Source of the DNA: Prostheceraeus crozeri
Taxonomy: Eukaryota > Platyhelminthes > Polycladida > Euryleptidae
Direction: 5' to 3'
Assembly: GCA_907163375.1 (NCBI GenBank)
Contig: CAJQUW010016939.1
Location: 72,001 to 136,000, forward strand
Length of the DNA: 64,000 nucleotides
This document shows positions 42,963-55,059 of this stretch, in pieces. Made by a program: the position numbers and the translations under genes. Each line of letters starts with the position of its first letter. The stretch's first letter is position 1. A model generated the notes under the pieces. It was not told where the DNA came from. It saw only the letters and a list, made by a program, of their open reading frames with translations, and did not search any database.

Positions 42963-43904
42963 TCAAATATGTCTGGAATTATAAACACAAACAGATCGCA
43001 ACAATCGATCAGAAAACTGGGGATGACTTTCAAAAAATTTGAAGTTTTTCCATGTGTCTGCAAAACTGTGATGTAGGGACTCAAGACATTGCTCACTGTA
43101 TTGGCCGAATCCTGGTACATGGAATATGATAGCGTGGATCTTGGGAGTCACACTCAGAGGCAGCTGTTCATATGCCGCCTGAAACTCACTGATGTATCTC
43201 CTGAATTGTGGCTGCAGGGAAGCTCCAAAGCAAGAAGTCACAACATCATTGAAGCAACGAAAGACCCTCACAAATTTCAAGATACTGAGATTATTTGGAC
43301 ACATCGCCTCAAGTAAATCGACATTGCGCAAGAGACTCCTGGCACTGTTTCCAGTGAAGCTTCCTCCGTGCGTTGCCTTACGCACTACATTGCATTCACG
43401 TAGCCACAATTCTGCACTACTCCATTCCTTCTCAAGACCAGAAAAAAGTGTAGCTGTGGGTCCAGACAGCAGATGAAGCTCTGGAGGGGAGATCCTTTCA
43501 GTAATGGGAGTGTGAGAATCTGATGTGTGCACTATGGACGGATGAATGACATTAGTAAATTTCATTGCATTTCGTTTGTCCCTACCGGACTCAAAATATT
43601 TACAGAACTGATCACTCAGAGAAGCCAGTGTCCGCGGAGCACCTATTACTCCTGGTCTGCCTTTTTCCGCAGTGCACCAGCTACATGGATGCTTGCTTCC
43701 ATGTGGCATGAGCCCTAAAAGCATGTTGCACAATTTCAAATCACATGCAATGGAAAATTGGTGCCGCATAGCATTCAATCCTGCTTTGATCCACAACAAT
43801 TTGACATTGTTGTAATTTTCCTGAACATCTGGTACTAATGCTACTATCATACAACGCTTGACACCAGAGTCTTTGAACGTGCAACTTGATCCTAAGACAG
43901 GCAA
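42963..43904 (-). pseudogene. Transposase-like protein, C-terminal part
   Basis: This is a 313-codon frame. Notable phrases are MPVLGSSCTFKDSGVKRCMI, VPDVQENYNNVKLLWIKAGL, CDLKLCNMLLGLMPHGSKHP followed by CSWCTAEKGRPG (a CxxC pair after His), then PPELHLLSGPTATLF, THGGSFTGNSARSLLRNVDL and a rear PLSVTPKIHAIIFHVPGFGQ with SEQCLESLHHSF. The conserved acidic and histidine residues in the PELHLL and E-x-x-x-HH stretches are candidates for the catalytic and metal sites; that is inference. I recognise the sequence type but not its name. Confidence 0.55.
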
Positions 43905-44050
43905 CGGCGGGATTGAGAAGTCGGACCTAGCTCATCTAATTCAAGGACTGATAGACCGATCTTGAGAAACCCCCACCTCCATCAATACCAATGCGAATGA
44001 GCAAATCATCTCTACTCAAGTTCCTCTTGGTCACAATTCGATCAATTAGT

Positions 44051-44602
44051 TCATCGACAATCGACATCTTTGCAGAAAACTGCAGTTCTCGGGCATCTAT
44101 CGCTCACTTCATCTTTAGCAAGGCAGAGGAAATCCAATTCCTCCACAGCAAACAGGTAATCGAACTCGAGGGTGGCTCTGGATAGTTTGGACTGCCCGGG
44201 TTCAATAACAGCTCGAGACTCGGTGGCATAACGAATATCCTTACTTAGCTTAGACATTTGCCTATCACTCAAACTCAAATCAGTTTGAATGAGAGAAAGA
44301 TCGACAGCCGACAACTGAGTAGGCGATTTCAAAGTCATTGTATTCTTGGTCTTACCACTTAATGTTGTAAGAGATGTTCCCACGTCGTCGATGATTCGGC
44401 TAGCAACTCGTTGTTTTGTCACTTTGCTGGGGGAGTTCAACAGATTGTCAATGTTGGATATATTTTGGCGCTTTGATAGACAAGATTCTCTTGAATGAGA
44501 ACATCCTCGATAAAGTTTCGAGAAGCAGAGACCACATACATTGAAACTCGATGCTGCTGGAATGGATTCCTTGTCCGATGGACGACCAGGAGATTTCTTC
44601 AT
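44051..44602 (-). pseudogene. Transposase-like protein, middle part with second zinc site
   Basis: This 183-codon frame has a cysteine pair NVCGLCFSKLYRGCSHSRES, then a long polar, helical stretch (VDLSLIQTDLSLSDRQMSKL). It probably continues the protein begun at 44956, with the frame lost in between, and joins the part at 43904 after another frame loss near 43905-44050, where IRIGIDGGGGFLKI is readable. Confidence 0.5.
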
Positions 44603-44644
44603 CCTTACGGCGTCCTGTTTGTCAGCTCGAGCAACACAACAAAT

Positions 44645-44956
44645 TCAAGAACACGTAGATGATGAACGAAGGATAATCGGCCGACGAGGATCATCATCAT
44701 CAGACAGGGGTAAGCTCACTTCATGTCCGTTCGGCATTTTGGAAAGTAGCAAATAACATCCATTGCACAAGGCCTCCGGAAAGTTAGGATTTTCCCGATC
44801 GTAGCCATCAATGACGAATTCCTGAATACTCCTAACATCCGTAGCAGAAAGCTTCCGAGAGCCCTTGCGATAGCAAACGGCGCAAACGCGTTTTCTATTT
44901 TCATTGTGACTTCTTTCAACGGCGTCTATTGCAGTTTCATCACCTGCCGCAGCCAT
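44645..44956 (-). pseudogene. Transposase-like protein, N-terminal zinc-binding part
   Basis: It starts at ATG 44956 (MAAAGDETAIDAVERSHNEN). It contains CAVCYRKGSRK followed 32 residues later by ALCNGCYLLLSKM, a CxxC-CxxC arrangement that resembles the zinc region in the N-terminal part of RAG1 (CxxC, then FCxxCW). It is followed by an acidic stretch (LSDDDDPRR). The RAG1 resemblance is a pattern only. Confidence 0.5.
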
Positions 44957-45619
44957 CTTACTGGTGTACTAATGAATTTCGACACTTCACGTCTGATTTA
45001 AGCTTGGATGTTGCAAAAATCAACTCATAGCTCTCAGTACCCATTCAAATACATTGCAACATGAACAACATGCTGCGTCATATGTACCATAGAAATGTGC
45101 AAGCTAATATTTGAATTTATGCGAATGTCTATTTTGTTAGAACATAGAAAACTACTCAACCCTGAACACGAGCTTTGTGCAGTGTATTTCAGTAAAATTT
45201 GTGACTTTTGTTTTGTCTTATCGGGATAGATTCACCTTCAAACGAAAGTAGCAATAAAACATATTTTAATCGGCATTATATTCCGAAGTTAAGAAATACT
45301 GTTCAGGACACGACATGCTACTTATAAACAGTAGTTCAACTGCATATGCACCCTTTCATGATTTTAACTATTGCATGAATTACTCTTCTGTGATCAAAAA
45401 ATGCTAATTCAGGTGACGTAGCATGCCTTAAGCCCTAATAAGTGCATCAGATATACGATTTTTACGAAAAAATGGCTGCCATTTTGAAAATAGGCCGTAA
45501 ATAAAAATCTGTACTCTAATAGATTTTCTTTTTGCTCATTTCCCATTCCTAGAGGGTCACTAAGCTCAAAAAATTGGTTTTGGCGATGATATATTTTTTT
45601 AATCCAAAACCTCATTCAG

Positions 45620-47560
45620 ACGCACCGTGCTCTGGCTTCGTACAGCGCGACGGGTAAGCTGTAACTCCATTCTTTTGAACGATCTATGTCTCCAGTATGT
45701 GTTGGAATATGGCGTGTAATTCTTTGATAGTATATTCGCCGGCATGTTTCAGCATCTCTGTCGTCACATCCAAGGGGCTTGGTGCTCTACCGCTCTTTAG
45801 ACTCTTCGCAGCATCCCTCACCCCTTCCAAAGTAATTTCTTCAATGGGACCTTCAACGGGAGGAACTTCATGCAGATCGATGTCGTCCTCTTCATTTGAT
45901 ATCTTATCAAAGTAACGTCTCCTAACCTCTCTTACTTCCGTTTCTTTCACTTTGATTGTCCCGTTTTCATCTCTGATATAGTGGGTGCCTTGAATGTCAG
46001 TTCGATCTTTCTTCATCGGAGTCGCAATTCAAACATTATATTTCTTCCATCTTGAGTCGCCAATCCTTTACGCCATTTGCACCACGCATTTTTCTTTGAA
46101 ACAGCAACACAACGTCTTGCTTCGCGTTACTTTTTACAATATACATGGCGGTCGACCTCATCCTTGGTCTTTTCCATATTTTGAAGGCATCTTTATTCTC
46201 TGCAATTGGTTTTGCAGCGTTTCATTCCACCACCAAGTCTCCCTCTCTCTGTCTCTTTGACCCTTCGTTACACCACAAGCTTTGGTACCAGATGTCAATG
46301 TGCTCTCGACTAGTGATCTCCAACTACTCCATTTTCGATACAATTGGCGACTTCTCTATCATATTCTCTTCTTTTTCGTTCATCTTTCAGCTTCCATAGT
46401 TTGATCTTCTTCCTGCAAACTTGTTATTGATGGTAAAGCCTCTGATTCGAATCTCAGCCCTCACCATCCTGTGCTGACTCGTCCAAGCTTCTCCAGTAAT
46501 CGCATGGAATCCAGGACAGTAGCGACAGATTTCTTCCTCATTAGCAAGAGATCGATCTGAGTTTTGCGTCGCCCACTTTGTACGTTATGAGCTTTTCCTT
46601 GTCCTTCTTGAAAAAGGAATCAAGAATCTTCAGGCCGTGATTCTTGCAACGGTGAAGTACCACCACGCCCTCAACATTACGCTCTCCACATTCGTAAAGA
46701 TCCAGTACTTCTTCGTAACCGATGATATCGGTACGGACGTGGGCATTTACATCACCACCAATCAGAAGTCCGTCTGCTGCGGGCACCTTGCCAATTTCAT
46801 CATCGACCTTCTCCCAGAAACATCGCTTCTCCTCACTCAGTCTTCCAACTTGGGGGCATAAAGAGAGAAAACATACCAAGCACACACACGTTTTACCCAG
46901 AATGAGCTTCACACACATGAACCTCTCATTGTACCGCATTACTTCGATGACATTATCCGCCGACACACTTTTTACCATTACTCCAACACCATTTGTGGAC
47001 CTGTCATTTCCAATGTACCATAACTTATACTTCTCTTCATTACTGCATTGTGACATGCACCCTTCATTTCTGTATCTCACCTCCTGAACACAGCAGATAT
47101 CAACTCTTCTCCTCAATAGCATCTCAACGACTTGTGATTCTTACGCCTGGTGATTCTTCGCACCCTTCGCCCAACGAGGGGCTGCCAGGAACTAAGGGGC
47201 ATTTCGTTGTGAAGTTTCACTATTTTGGTTTAGCAAAGTTTTACGCCGGATGCCCTTCCTGACGCAACCCTTTCTATCTGAGTGGGACCCGTAGCCTTAT
47301 GAACTGAAACAGTTCTAACCCACCAAGGCAGTGGGAAAAGGTGGATGCCTGAAGCTTTGATGGCATTTATTTCGTCAGGGTTCTGCTGCTCTCCCCAGAC
47401 TGCGGGGTTAGCTGGGTTATTTGACCGCCGCCCAACGCTCGGCGTTAAAAGGACATTAGCGCCGGTGACCAAACGGATGTCAGAGGCTGCCTGATGGGAT
47501 CGAGAAGGAGGTCAGGAGCTCCAACCCTTTCCGTCGGTGGCTGTCCATCATACCCCAGTG
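45620..47560 (-). mobile_element. RTE LINE copy 2, 5' part with endonuclease
   Basis: The minus strand from 47560 carries a 5' untranslated part similar in wording to that of the copy at 56929-60247 (GGATGCCCTTCCTGACGC is shared). An AP-type endonuclease follows (46541-47122: VDICCVQEVRYRNEGCMSQC, LLIGGDVNAHV, LITYKVGDAKLRSI, i.e. QEVR and GGDxNAH motifs). Then comes the linker before RT (45684-46016: VKSLKSGRAPSPLDVTTEML-like text). Several frame changes and stops. With the other two pieces it sums to about 3.4 kb, a full RTE length. Confidence 0.85.
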
Positions 47561-48199
47561 CTACTTACATGCATATTTCATTCTAGCGTATTGCCTGTGC
47601 CTCAGATTGATTATACATGAATAAGTAGCTGACATAGACGTGCTTTGCAACTACTCCGATAAGAGGTAGCTTACACTACCCTCAATTACCCAGTTTTAAT
47701 TTACGGCTCATAAGAAGGACATGGACTGCACGTCCTGGTGACCTGTGATAACTGGAAGTGTCGACGCCTTTTCGCTGATCAGTTTGAAAACGACCACGGA
47801 ACATCATTTACGATTGAATGGAGTGGGGCTCAACAGGATATTGAATAATTCACACAACAGTGTGTTGAAAGATTTGCTAGATTTGTTATTACTTAATATA
47901 TTGATAATCAAACATTCATATACAATAGAGCTCCTATTGAAATTTTGTAATTCCGTAAATATCCCGTGTGTATTATTATGCAATGAAGCACCTTCATTGC
48001 AAGTCACGCTGAAAATGGTTAGGACATTTGGAAGAAATGCATCAGTGAATCTATGAAGATAAAGTTAAATAGAAGTGATAAGAAACTAATGCTGCGCTGG
48101 TGTAAAGAAGTAGAGCAATGCATGACGGGAATTTTTTTTGCTGCAGGATGTGGAATGTCATAAACAATGAAGTGCAAAACACGGCCAACCATCACAAAT

Positions 48200-48958
48200 A
48201 GGGAATGTGGACTAGGTTTCAAGCAGAAGATTACCAAATCTCCTACCTACCGGAGCGTGTAAATGACGAATTTGCCTTCCCGGTGAAAGTTTATTGCAAT
48301 AATGTGCTTTTAAAATTAGTCTTGATATATGATAATTTACTCCTACACTATCTCTGGGCAATAATAGCTGATGTTCTGCGTGGGGTATGCAAGTTTCCTA
48401 AATGTTCACTGCTCCTTGTAGACACTTGGTCTGACCACATAGACAAAATAGTACAGTCTGCTTCAAAGCGTAGGTACCTTATGCGTGTTCTCAAGCCGTG
48501 CATCTCAAAAAAAGTGATCTTCTAATAGCATATAGAACTTTTATATGCTCTGTCTTCGAGTATTGTTGTCCATTATTTGCTGAGCTGCCCGTATTGAATG
48601 TCTTCAACGCAGATTTACCGCATCATTTGCGGCAACGAATGTCGAAGTCCCTGCCTGGAGCCTGCACATTCCGTAGAGATGCATTTACCGATAAATTCTT
48701 TCACAGCGTAATGGAAGCCAGTCATATTCTTCATGAACTTTTGCCACCCATGTCTCGTGCAGGTCGATTTTTGCTTCCAGAAATCCACACTATGCGACGT
48801 ATGAACTCCTTTGTGCTGTAGGCCAGTAGACGCTTTAATGACCATTTTTGTCGCTGATCTCATTGCTATATTCTTACTCGATTTAGTATTTTTTTCCTTG
48901 TATAACTTTGATGTATCTTCCGATTTTCATTTTAAAGAATAAATGCGCATATTATTAT
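48200..48958 (+). mobile_element. LINE tail (CR1/L2-like), ending beside a host exon
   Basis: The plus strand reads WSDHIDKIVQSASKRRYLMR VLK (with VDTW before it), then LIAYRTFICSVFEYCCPLFA ELP and, later, a basic CTFRRDAFTDKFF. These are the RT thumb and C-terminal pattern of CR1/L2-type LINEs. Stops and one frame change (about 48510) are present. The 3' end has AATAAATGCGC followed by ATTATTATTATG, about ten bases before the acceptor of the next host exon. Confidence 0.7.
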
Positions 48959-48969
48959 TATGTTTTCAG

Positions 48970-49029
48970 TTTCTTTCAAATGAACTCTCCGATGAAGAAA
49001 GTCAAAACTTTGACCGCCTGCATAAACAG
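48970..49029 (+). CDS. PDE2A: PDE2A-like phosphodiesterase, exon
   Basis: The acceptor TTATTATGTTTTCAG precedes it and GTAATT follows. The 60-bp segment is exactly 20 codons: FLSNELSDEESQNFDRLHKQ. Joined to the exon at 38599, VVALITFLSNELSDEESQ aligns without gaps to PDE2A VAAVILVHCGQLSDNEEW, and the rest to SLQAVEKH. Phase is consistent (0/0). Confidence 0.75.
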
Positions 49030-49675
49030 GTAATTGCAACTCTTGCCATAATGTCTTTTGAAAGTCCGTCTGAAAGTACGTCGATCTGACTCATGACACG
49101 CAACTATTTCGATGACTCTTTCAGTAGGAAAAATTACATGATGGATAACACGCCATGGTTTATAGTGATTTTTCCTAGACGTTGGCATGCATGCTTAAAA
49201 TTACCATCAGCGTTGCCTTTCGATAAGGAAGCACGAAGTCTTAAATGAAAGTGACGTCAGATGTCTGCATTGCATTATGTATACCTTTGACGCATGTAAA
49301 ATAATCAAGCGCTTTATTTTTCAGCAAGTAAAAATGACAGTAAGCATTTAATGCAAAATGAATAATCTATGATTGTTTTTTTGCTGAATTGCAAAATTAT
49401 ATTTTTAAGATACGAGTTTGTTATCTGATGTACAGGTATTCTAAAATAGCCATGAATAATGATTGTCTTTATTTACTTTCTTACTTTGATCATAAATGAT
49501 CAGCAGTGTCATAATGTATGACAGCGAACGAACATTTTTCAATGATAAACTTCCATTTGGTATATAAACTTGAGAAATCTAATTGTTTTCCACTACATCT
49601 CTGCGTTGTATCGAACATGTTTAGTCGATCACTTACATTCAAAAAATAATAGTACAAAATGAGAAAAAATAAAAT

Positions 49676-50918
49676 CAAAACTAACTCCCCTTCGCAATTT
49701 ACAGGCCGATATAATAGAACAAAAGTTAAGCGTTTCAGAAACAGGCCTTCGGCGTCCAGCGCCTTCAACGGTCGATGTCGGATGACACAGATGCGGCTTT
49801 TGTGAATGTTTACATAGGAGTGAATGATATCAGGAACTGTGTTGCATGTATGATTGGCTGTTGATCTATGAAGTTAGATTGTAAAAAGGTAATTCATAGT
49901 TCCTATTGATTGCTGGCTTAAGTTTGTATGATTGCTTTGGCTTCTGTCATTGTTGTACTTCGAGTATATTGGTCACCTATCTCGTGTATCAGTCATTAGC
50001 AAACTGACCAGAGAAAATGACTTTCTCATAATTAAATAAGACTAAAGTTGATTCTTTGGAGAAACAAGCCAATAAACTAATCAAAAATGCTATTAAAGAT
50101 AGTCCAGTCTTGCGATCTCGGATTGAAAATTTAATTACAACTGGCAGTAACCCGGCCAATTTCTTTTCGCTCGTAATAAGAGTTCAGCGACGGTTTTCCG
50201 GTCATAAAAAAAACGACGGCCGAGAGTCAAAACATAAGATCAAAGGTACTGAAAACTAATAACTTCAAATTGTCTTTTGTAAACGACAGATGCAATCGCA
50301 AAGTAAGTAAATTAACCAATAAATATAATTTCCCTATAAAAATCACAAACGAATATCGCATGAAATCAGCATCATGTTTTACTCAAAAAAGAAATAACCA
50401 AATTTGCAATGTGAGATCAGCCTTGAATGTAATAGAAATATTTGCCGGTAAAGGTTTATTATGTACAAATAGACCTGTATAGAGTGTGTAATGAATTTTA
50501 TATAGGCAAGGCGGCGAGAATAATTACGACGAAGTATCAAGAAAAGTACATCGAGCGCCCTTTATCAGCTCTTAAAAGAATTTGCCCAGTATAATGACCC
50601 TTGCGACATCGGGACTTTTCAGGTTGGTCTCATTAGCAAACTGACCAATATCAGAGATACATTGATAACAAAAGCCGAAGCAATCACACAACTTAAGCCA
50701 TGAATTACTTTTTTTGCAATCCAACTTCACAGTTCAACATCCAATCACACATGCAACACAGTTCTTGATATCATTTACTCTCAAATAAACCTTCACAAGG
50801 ACTGCATCTGTGCCATCCGACATTGACCGTTGAAGGCATTGGACGCTGAAGGCCTGTCTCTGAAACGTTTAACCTTTGTTTTATCAAATCTGCCTGTAAA
50901 TTGAAAGGAGAGTTTTTA
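49676..50918 (+). mobile_element. Penelope-like element piece with inverted ends
   Basis: The left part 49676-49881 is an inverted copy of the right part 50717-50918 (shared wording GCCTTCGGCGTCCAGCGCC and its complement). Between them, about 50490-50700 reads, with frame changes, NEFYIGK followed by a basic stretch and SKLTNIRDTLITKAEAITQL KP. This is the GIY-YIG nuclease pattern ((F)YIGxT, then LIxxEAxLIxxLKP) of Penelope-like retroelements. These elements often carry inverted or direct terminal copies. It is 5' truncated and decayed. Confidence 0.5.
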
Positions 50919-51065
50919 ATTTTATTTTTTTCTCGCTTTCTCAGAGAGATGATCTCCTATCACTTGGTTAACTAAGAAAGTGTAAAATGCATATTTCTTC
51001 AAAAAAAGTCTGCAATTGATGTCCCATCATTTAACGCACTATTAAATATCGATTTTATGTTTTAG

Positions 51066-51186
51066 ATATCAGTGACTTTTCAACGTCTGAATCGTCTTAG
51101 TCAAGCTCAAAGAATTTTACCAAGTCCTTTATCAACTCACACCAACCCTGTCACACCCACCGCCCTCAGTATTCTGGATTTGTGCG
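51066..51186 (+). CDS. PDE2A: PDE2A-like phosphodiesterase, exon at the N-terminal region/GAF-A border
   Basis: The acceptor TTATGTTTTAG precedes it and GTAAGT follows. The 121-bp segment is 40 codons plus one base: ISVTFQRLNRLSQAQRILPS, PLSTHTNPVTPTALSILDLC, then G. It joins the previous exon in phase as RLHKQISVTFQRLNRL, parallel to PDE2A VEKHTLVALRRVQVL. A variable Pro/Thr linker follows and ILDLC parallels ILQLC at the start of GAF-A. Confidence 0.8.
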
Positions 51187-51199
51187 GTAAGTAAAAGTT

Positions 51200-54100
51200 G
51201 TTAAATTCCATTAGACATCTTCTAAGGTCGATGTTTCAATTGTTTTGAATACTTTTAACCCTATGTCAGTTCTGCTTAGTATTGAAGTTATAGAATAGTT
51301 ATTGCTGAAGTTCGACATTCCTTGCAGTCTCCTGCGGCTTAATGTAAAATTCTCGAGACAGAATGTTTATGCACGTTAAAATGAATCATCACTTTTCTGT
51401 TCATGCGAATTGCATTAACTTGCTGAAGAGATGCTGCAGGTTTTCGAAATAGTCGATGAGATGGTCAGTCATATCGATTTCTGACTTCGATAAATGTTTT
51501 TCCTACTCTGTGATGAGTGATGACTCAATCAATTATCGTGTGGTAAATAGTGCATAATATTTATTATGGATACACTATAATCGAGTGCTTTAAGGTAGCG
51601 AGACAATGAAATTTGTTCGATCCAGTGAACTTCGAGCAATCTGATTGAGATTTGGCTGCATGCGACAACGTGCATATTCCTACTTAATCGAAAGGAAACT
51701 TGGTTTTGATCAACTGTCCGAATTATTATGCCCAATAAGAATACGTACAATAAAAGAAAAATCAAGTTATCAATTTATTGTACGCGTTCCGAAGTGTTGC
51801 CCGAAAAGAATCGGCGAAAGGCCTCGCAACTAATGACATCGTTTTGTCTTACCAATAAGAATAATAAAATTTCCTCGAAAGATCGATGTTCGTGAAATTA
51901 AGAGTTCATTTGTTGCACTCAAAACTAGACTCAGCTTCACTCAGTTTCAATGTGCTACTAAGCGCAATTATTTCGTCCATCACATGTTAAAATGTACATT
52001 GAATAGTACCGCAGAATAGTAAAGATATTATGACAACTCGTGCTCTATGTGATCAGCTAGCTTGATTTGCATTCTTAAATCCCGGCTCCTTCTAAAAATA
52101 AAACAGTGCAAAACATTGCTTAGATGGACATAGATCGTTGTGTTCGAAAATTTTGATATTTGCAGAGGGTGATGTGTTTTCATTTACTTATATTCCCTAA
52201 TTTTTTGAAGAGACTTAGGAATATGTCTTGGAGTTTCTGTATTTTATCACTTGATGACGGTTCAGTAATGACGACAGGGTGTTCACTGTCTGGTAAAATG
52301 AATTGTTATTGCTTGACTGATATTTGGATTTCAGTTCATTTCGTCGGTTCATCGATCGCATGTCTCCCAGCTAATTTAATGAAAGCAATATTTGAATGAG
52401 GATTCAATGTACATATTCCCCACACAAGACATTCACTTACAGACTACATTATCATTGATATGACAGTTCGATAATAGTGATCACTAATGTTCATTATCGT
52501 TTTCATGTAACATCATGTTTCGATCAACTGCATGAGTATTGAATTTTCGGAGTGAAAGATCTACTGAAAATTCGATCCCGCATGTAGCTCTGCAGATAAC
52601 TACAATGACACATGATTCTTCAAGTATCGTGCAAATGTCCACTAAATGCATGTACATGTATTTAATTAGTTTCGCACAGACATGAACGTTTTGCTAAGTG
52701 ACTCATACATTTGATTAATCATTCCATTTATTGGTATATTTGCTTTGCTAGATGATTATCAGTCAGTTGATATATTTCTATGAGACGATCGCGATTGCGA
52801 TTAATTGAATACACATATATTTTAACAAATAATTTCGTAAATACACATACGTGCAAGACAGTATGAGGAACTCGCAGTCAGCTTACCACAGGATGTATGG
52901 GGCAACTTGTTTTTGAAAATATCTTCTCACTACAAATGATAGCAGTGCGCAATGCGAAAGAAAACTTATCCAAAATAATTATCCAAATTAGATGCACTCA
53001 CGAGTAGCATGTCATTGCTGAACTACATTTTACAATTCTAAAAAAGCGAAGCTGTTTGCCTGCCGGCTTCTGTTCGGCTATGATCTTCCTTGTTCAATAA
53101 ACATTGTAGTTTCAAAGCATAAAGGAATTAATCATTGCGATGTCCAGCATTTTAGAGTAATCAATGTTGCATATGCGTTTACAATTTAATGTGATGATAT
53201 TTAGAAATGACTTCTTGTCAAATCCAAAAACAATTTGCTATTTGGAGTGTCTTTTGTCTCATTAACTTTGTGTCACAAAATTAAAGAGCGAAGGCAACAT
53301 TCATCTGAACATAAGTGCTTTCATCGGTGATTACATGTACTAATTTAGGAGTTGATGACTTGCCACTTACTTTGTTTCTCATTCGGTTCTTTAAAAAACA
53401 TCAAACATCATGACGTTGTTGCCAAGTGACATTCGAAATTGTGGACACAAGCAAATTATCAATTTTCAAAAAAGTATACACTTCACAATTTTTGTTTCTT
53501 AAGGTCTTAAAGAAACACGCGCATTCGTTTGCACTTCAGTATGGAAGAAAACTTTCAATTCGCTAGCTTGTATGCTGGCAACTTTCATCAATATGAGCAG
53601 GTTAATTATAGTAAACATATTGACTCTTATCCTTTCAACATTCGGGCGGCATTTTTACCAAAATGTGATTGTCGTATAACTGAAATTGCACGTGGAACAG
53701 ATGACGACAATGTACCTGTTGTTGAAGTACATTGCGATAGTATTGCAATATGCTTGTACATGGAGGTAATATCTGATCTATCGTAGCTTAGAACAGTAGT
53801 GGTCACCAAACGTCCAGTATGAACCTGTTGATTGTGAGATTAAGAGCGCGGCCAACATAAGTAAGGAAAAATATACAAAAATTTATTTCAAGAAAACAAA
53901 TTAAATCGCATAGTCAATTTCAAATCATTAACAAAAAGCGCGACATTAGATGAAGAATGTGTGAGACTTGTAAAACTGCAGCTGTGAAACTGTCGACCGT
54001 CAATGTATTCTGTAGCATATCGTCAATGCTGGGAATGGAATTCTGGAGTTCTAAATTTCAATACTTGAAAGCTTTTTAGCTTTTCAATACTCGAAAAGCT

Positions 54101-54990
54101 TACTGTCATACATTATAATTTTGTTTTAGATACTAATGCAACAAAAGTTATTCAATTTCGATAACTCAAGCAAGTTTTCTTCTATGTGCAATTACAATTT
54201 GTTTACTTTTGTTTTAGTGTTGGCGTTCTACTTCGTCAACATGCAGAATTCTATATACAGCGTAGTGCATTCGATGGTAAAGTTTTACCAATGGAGATTT
54301 TCCAAAGCCAACAAGTGAATATCGAGCTTAATAACAGGTTACCCGCTTTTATAAGCTGATGTTTGCATGGATTTGATAGTCAAAAATTGTAAATTCATGC
54401 AATGATGTTCAATTTGCCCTCTTGCACACTTATACCCAATATACCAGAAATGCTTCATGTCATGTTATCCCACATGAGATTGGATTTCTAATATCAACTG
54501 GATAACTGGATTCCCAAAGGAAAAAAAGATCACTTTCTAAGACCTTGTGTTTAAACATGGTTTAAAATTTGCAGTAGAAATTTAGTTGGAGCATATTTAT
54601 GTCTCGTTGTGCACGCACGCATGTATTAAACTTTAAGGTGTAATCAGGTTGGTGATATTTGAAAAGGCGAAGCATCATGATCATTCCTCCATTATGAATT
54701 CTTATATTTGAACATGTACATTGTATTGTTATTTTATTCAGGATATGATTTTGTACATCTTAAAGAATTCACATTCAATGTAAAAACCTTTCTGGACTTA
54801 TGGAACTTCAGTTTGTTGTGCCTTTAGTAAAAAGAAGTTTATCCTAATAGCTGTATTAAGCGTGAAAGAATAAAGACTTTGATACTTTTATTCTGTATAA
54901 TGTTTGATGAGCATATAGACAGTAAATGGCTTTATTGTTTAGAATATACATAGAGTGCAGATAGCTGAATATTGCTCAACGTTTTGCATT
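51200..54990. other. Intron, nothing further recognised
   Basis: AT-rich. The frame 53529-53786 begins MHFSMEENFQFASLYAGN; it shows no known domain and no splice signals in phase with the neighbouring exons. Confidence 0.5.
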
Positions 54991-54995
54991 TGCAG

Positions 54996-55048
54996 CCGAT
55001 TTGTACGACAAAGATGCTTGTCTTCTACAGCAGAAAGTGATCAGATAC
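54996..55048 (+). CDS. PDE2A: PDE2A-like phosphodiesterase, GAF-A exon
   Basis: The acceptor GCATTTGCAG precedes it and GTAAGT follows. The two leading bases complete the codon left by the previous exon (G+CC, Ala). Then it reads DLYDKDACLLQQKVIRY. The joined text ILDLCADLYDKDACLLQQKV closely parallels PDE2A ILQLCGELYDLDAASLQLKV, which begins the first GAF domain. In PDE2A the GAF domains bind cGMP and raise hydrolysis of cyclic nucleotides by the C-terminal catalytic domain. Neither the rest of GAF-A nor any catalytic exon was found to the right in this window. Confidence 0.82.
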
Positions 55049-55059
55049 GTAAGTAAAGA

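Larger units (their letters stand above)
42471..45619 (-). mobile_element. 3.1-kb DNA transposon of unassigned family with ~425-bp terminal inverted repeats
   Basis: The ends are CTGAATGAGGTTTTGGAT and its reverse complement. The arms 42471-42897 and 45195-45619 are inverted copies with high similarity. It interrupts the RTE LINE. The minus strand encodes a cysteine-rich N-terminal segment and a large transposase-like protein in three separate frames. No target duplication was visible to me. The protein belongs to a type I recall from Hydra, aphid and other invertebrate genomes but cannot place in a named superfamily. Confidence 0.82.

Noticed and set aside
53529-53786. 85-codon frame in a PDE2A intron
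   Set aside because: No family resemblance to PDE2A or any other protein I know, and no acceptor and donor in matching phase.
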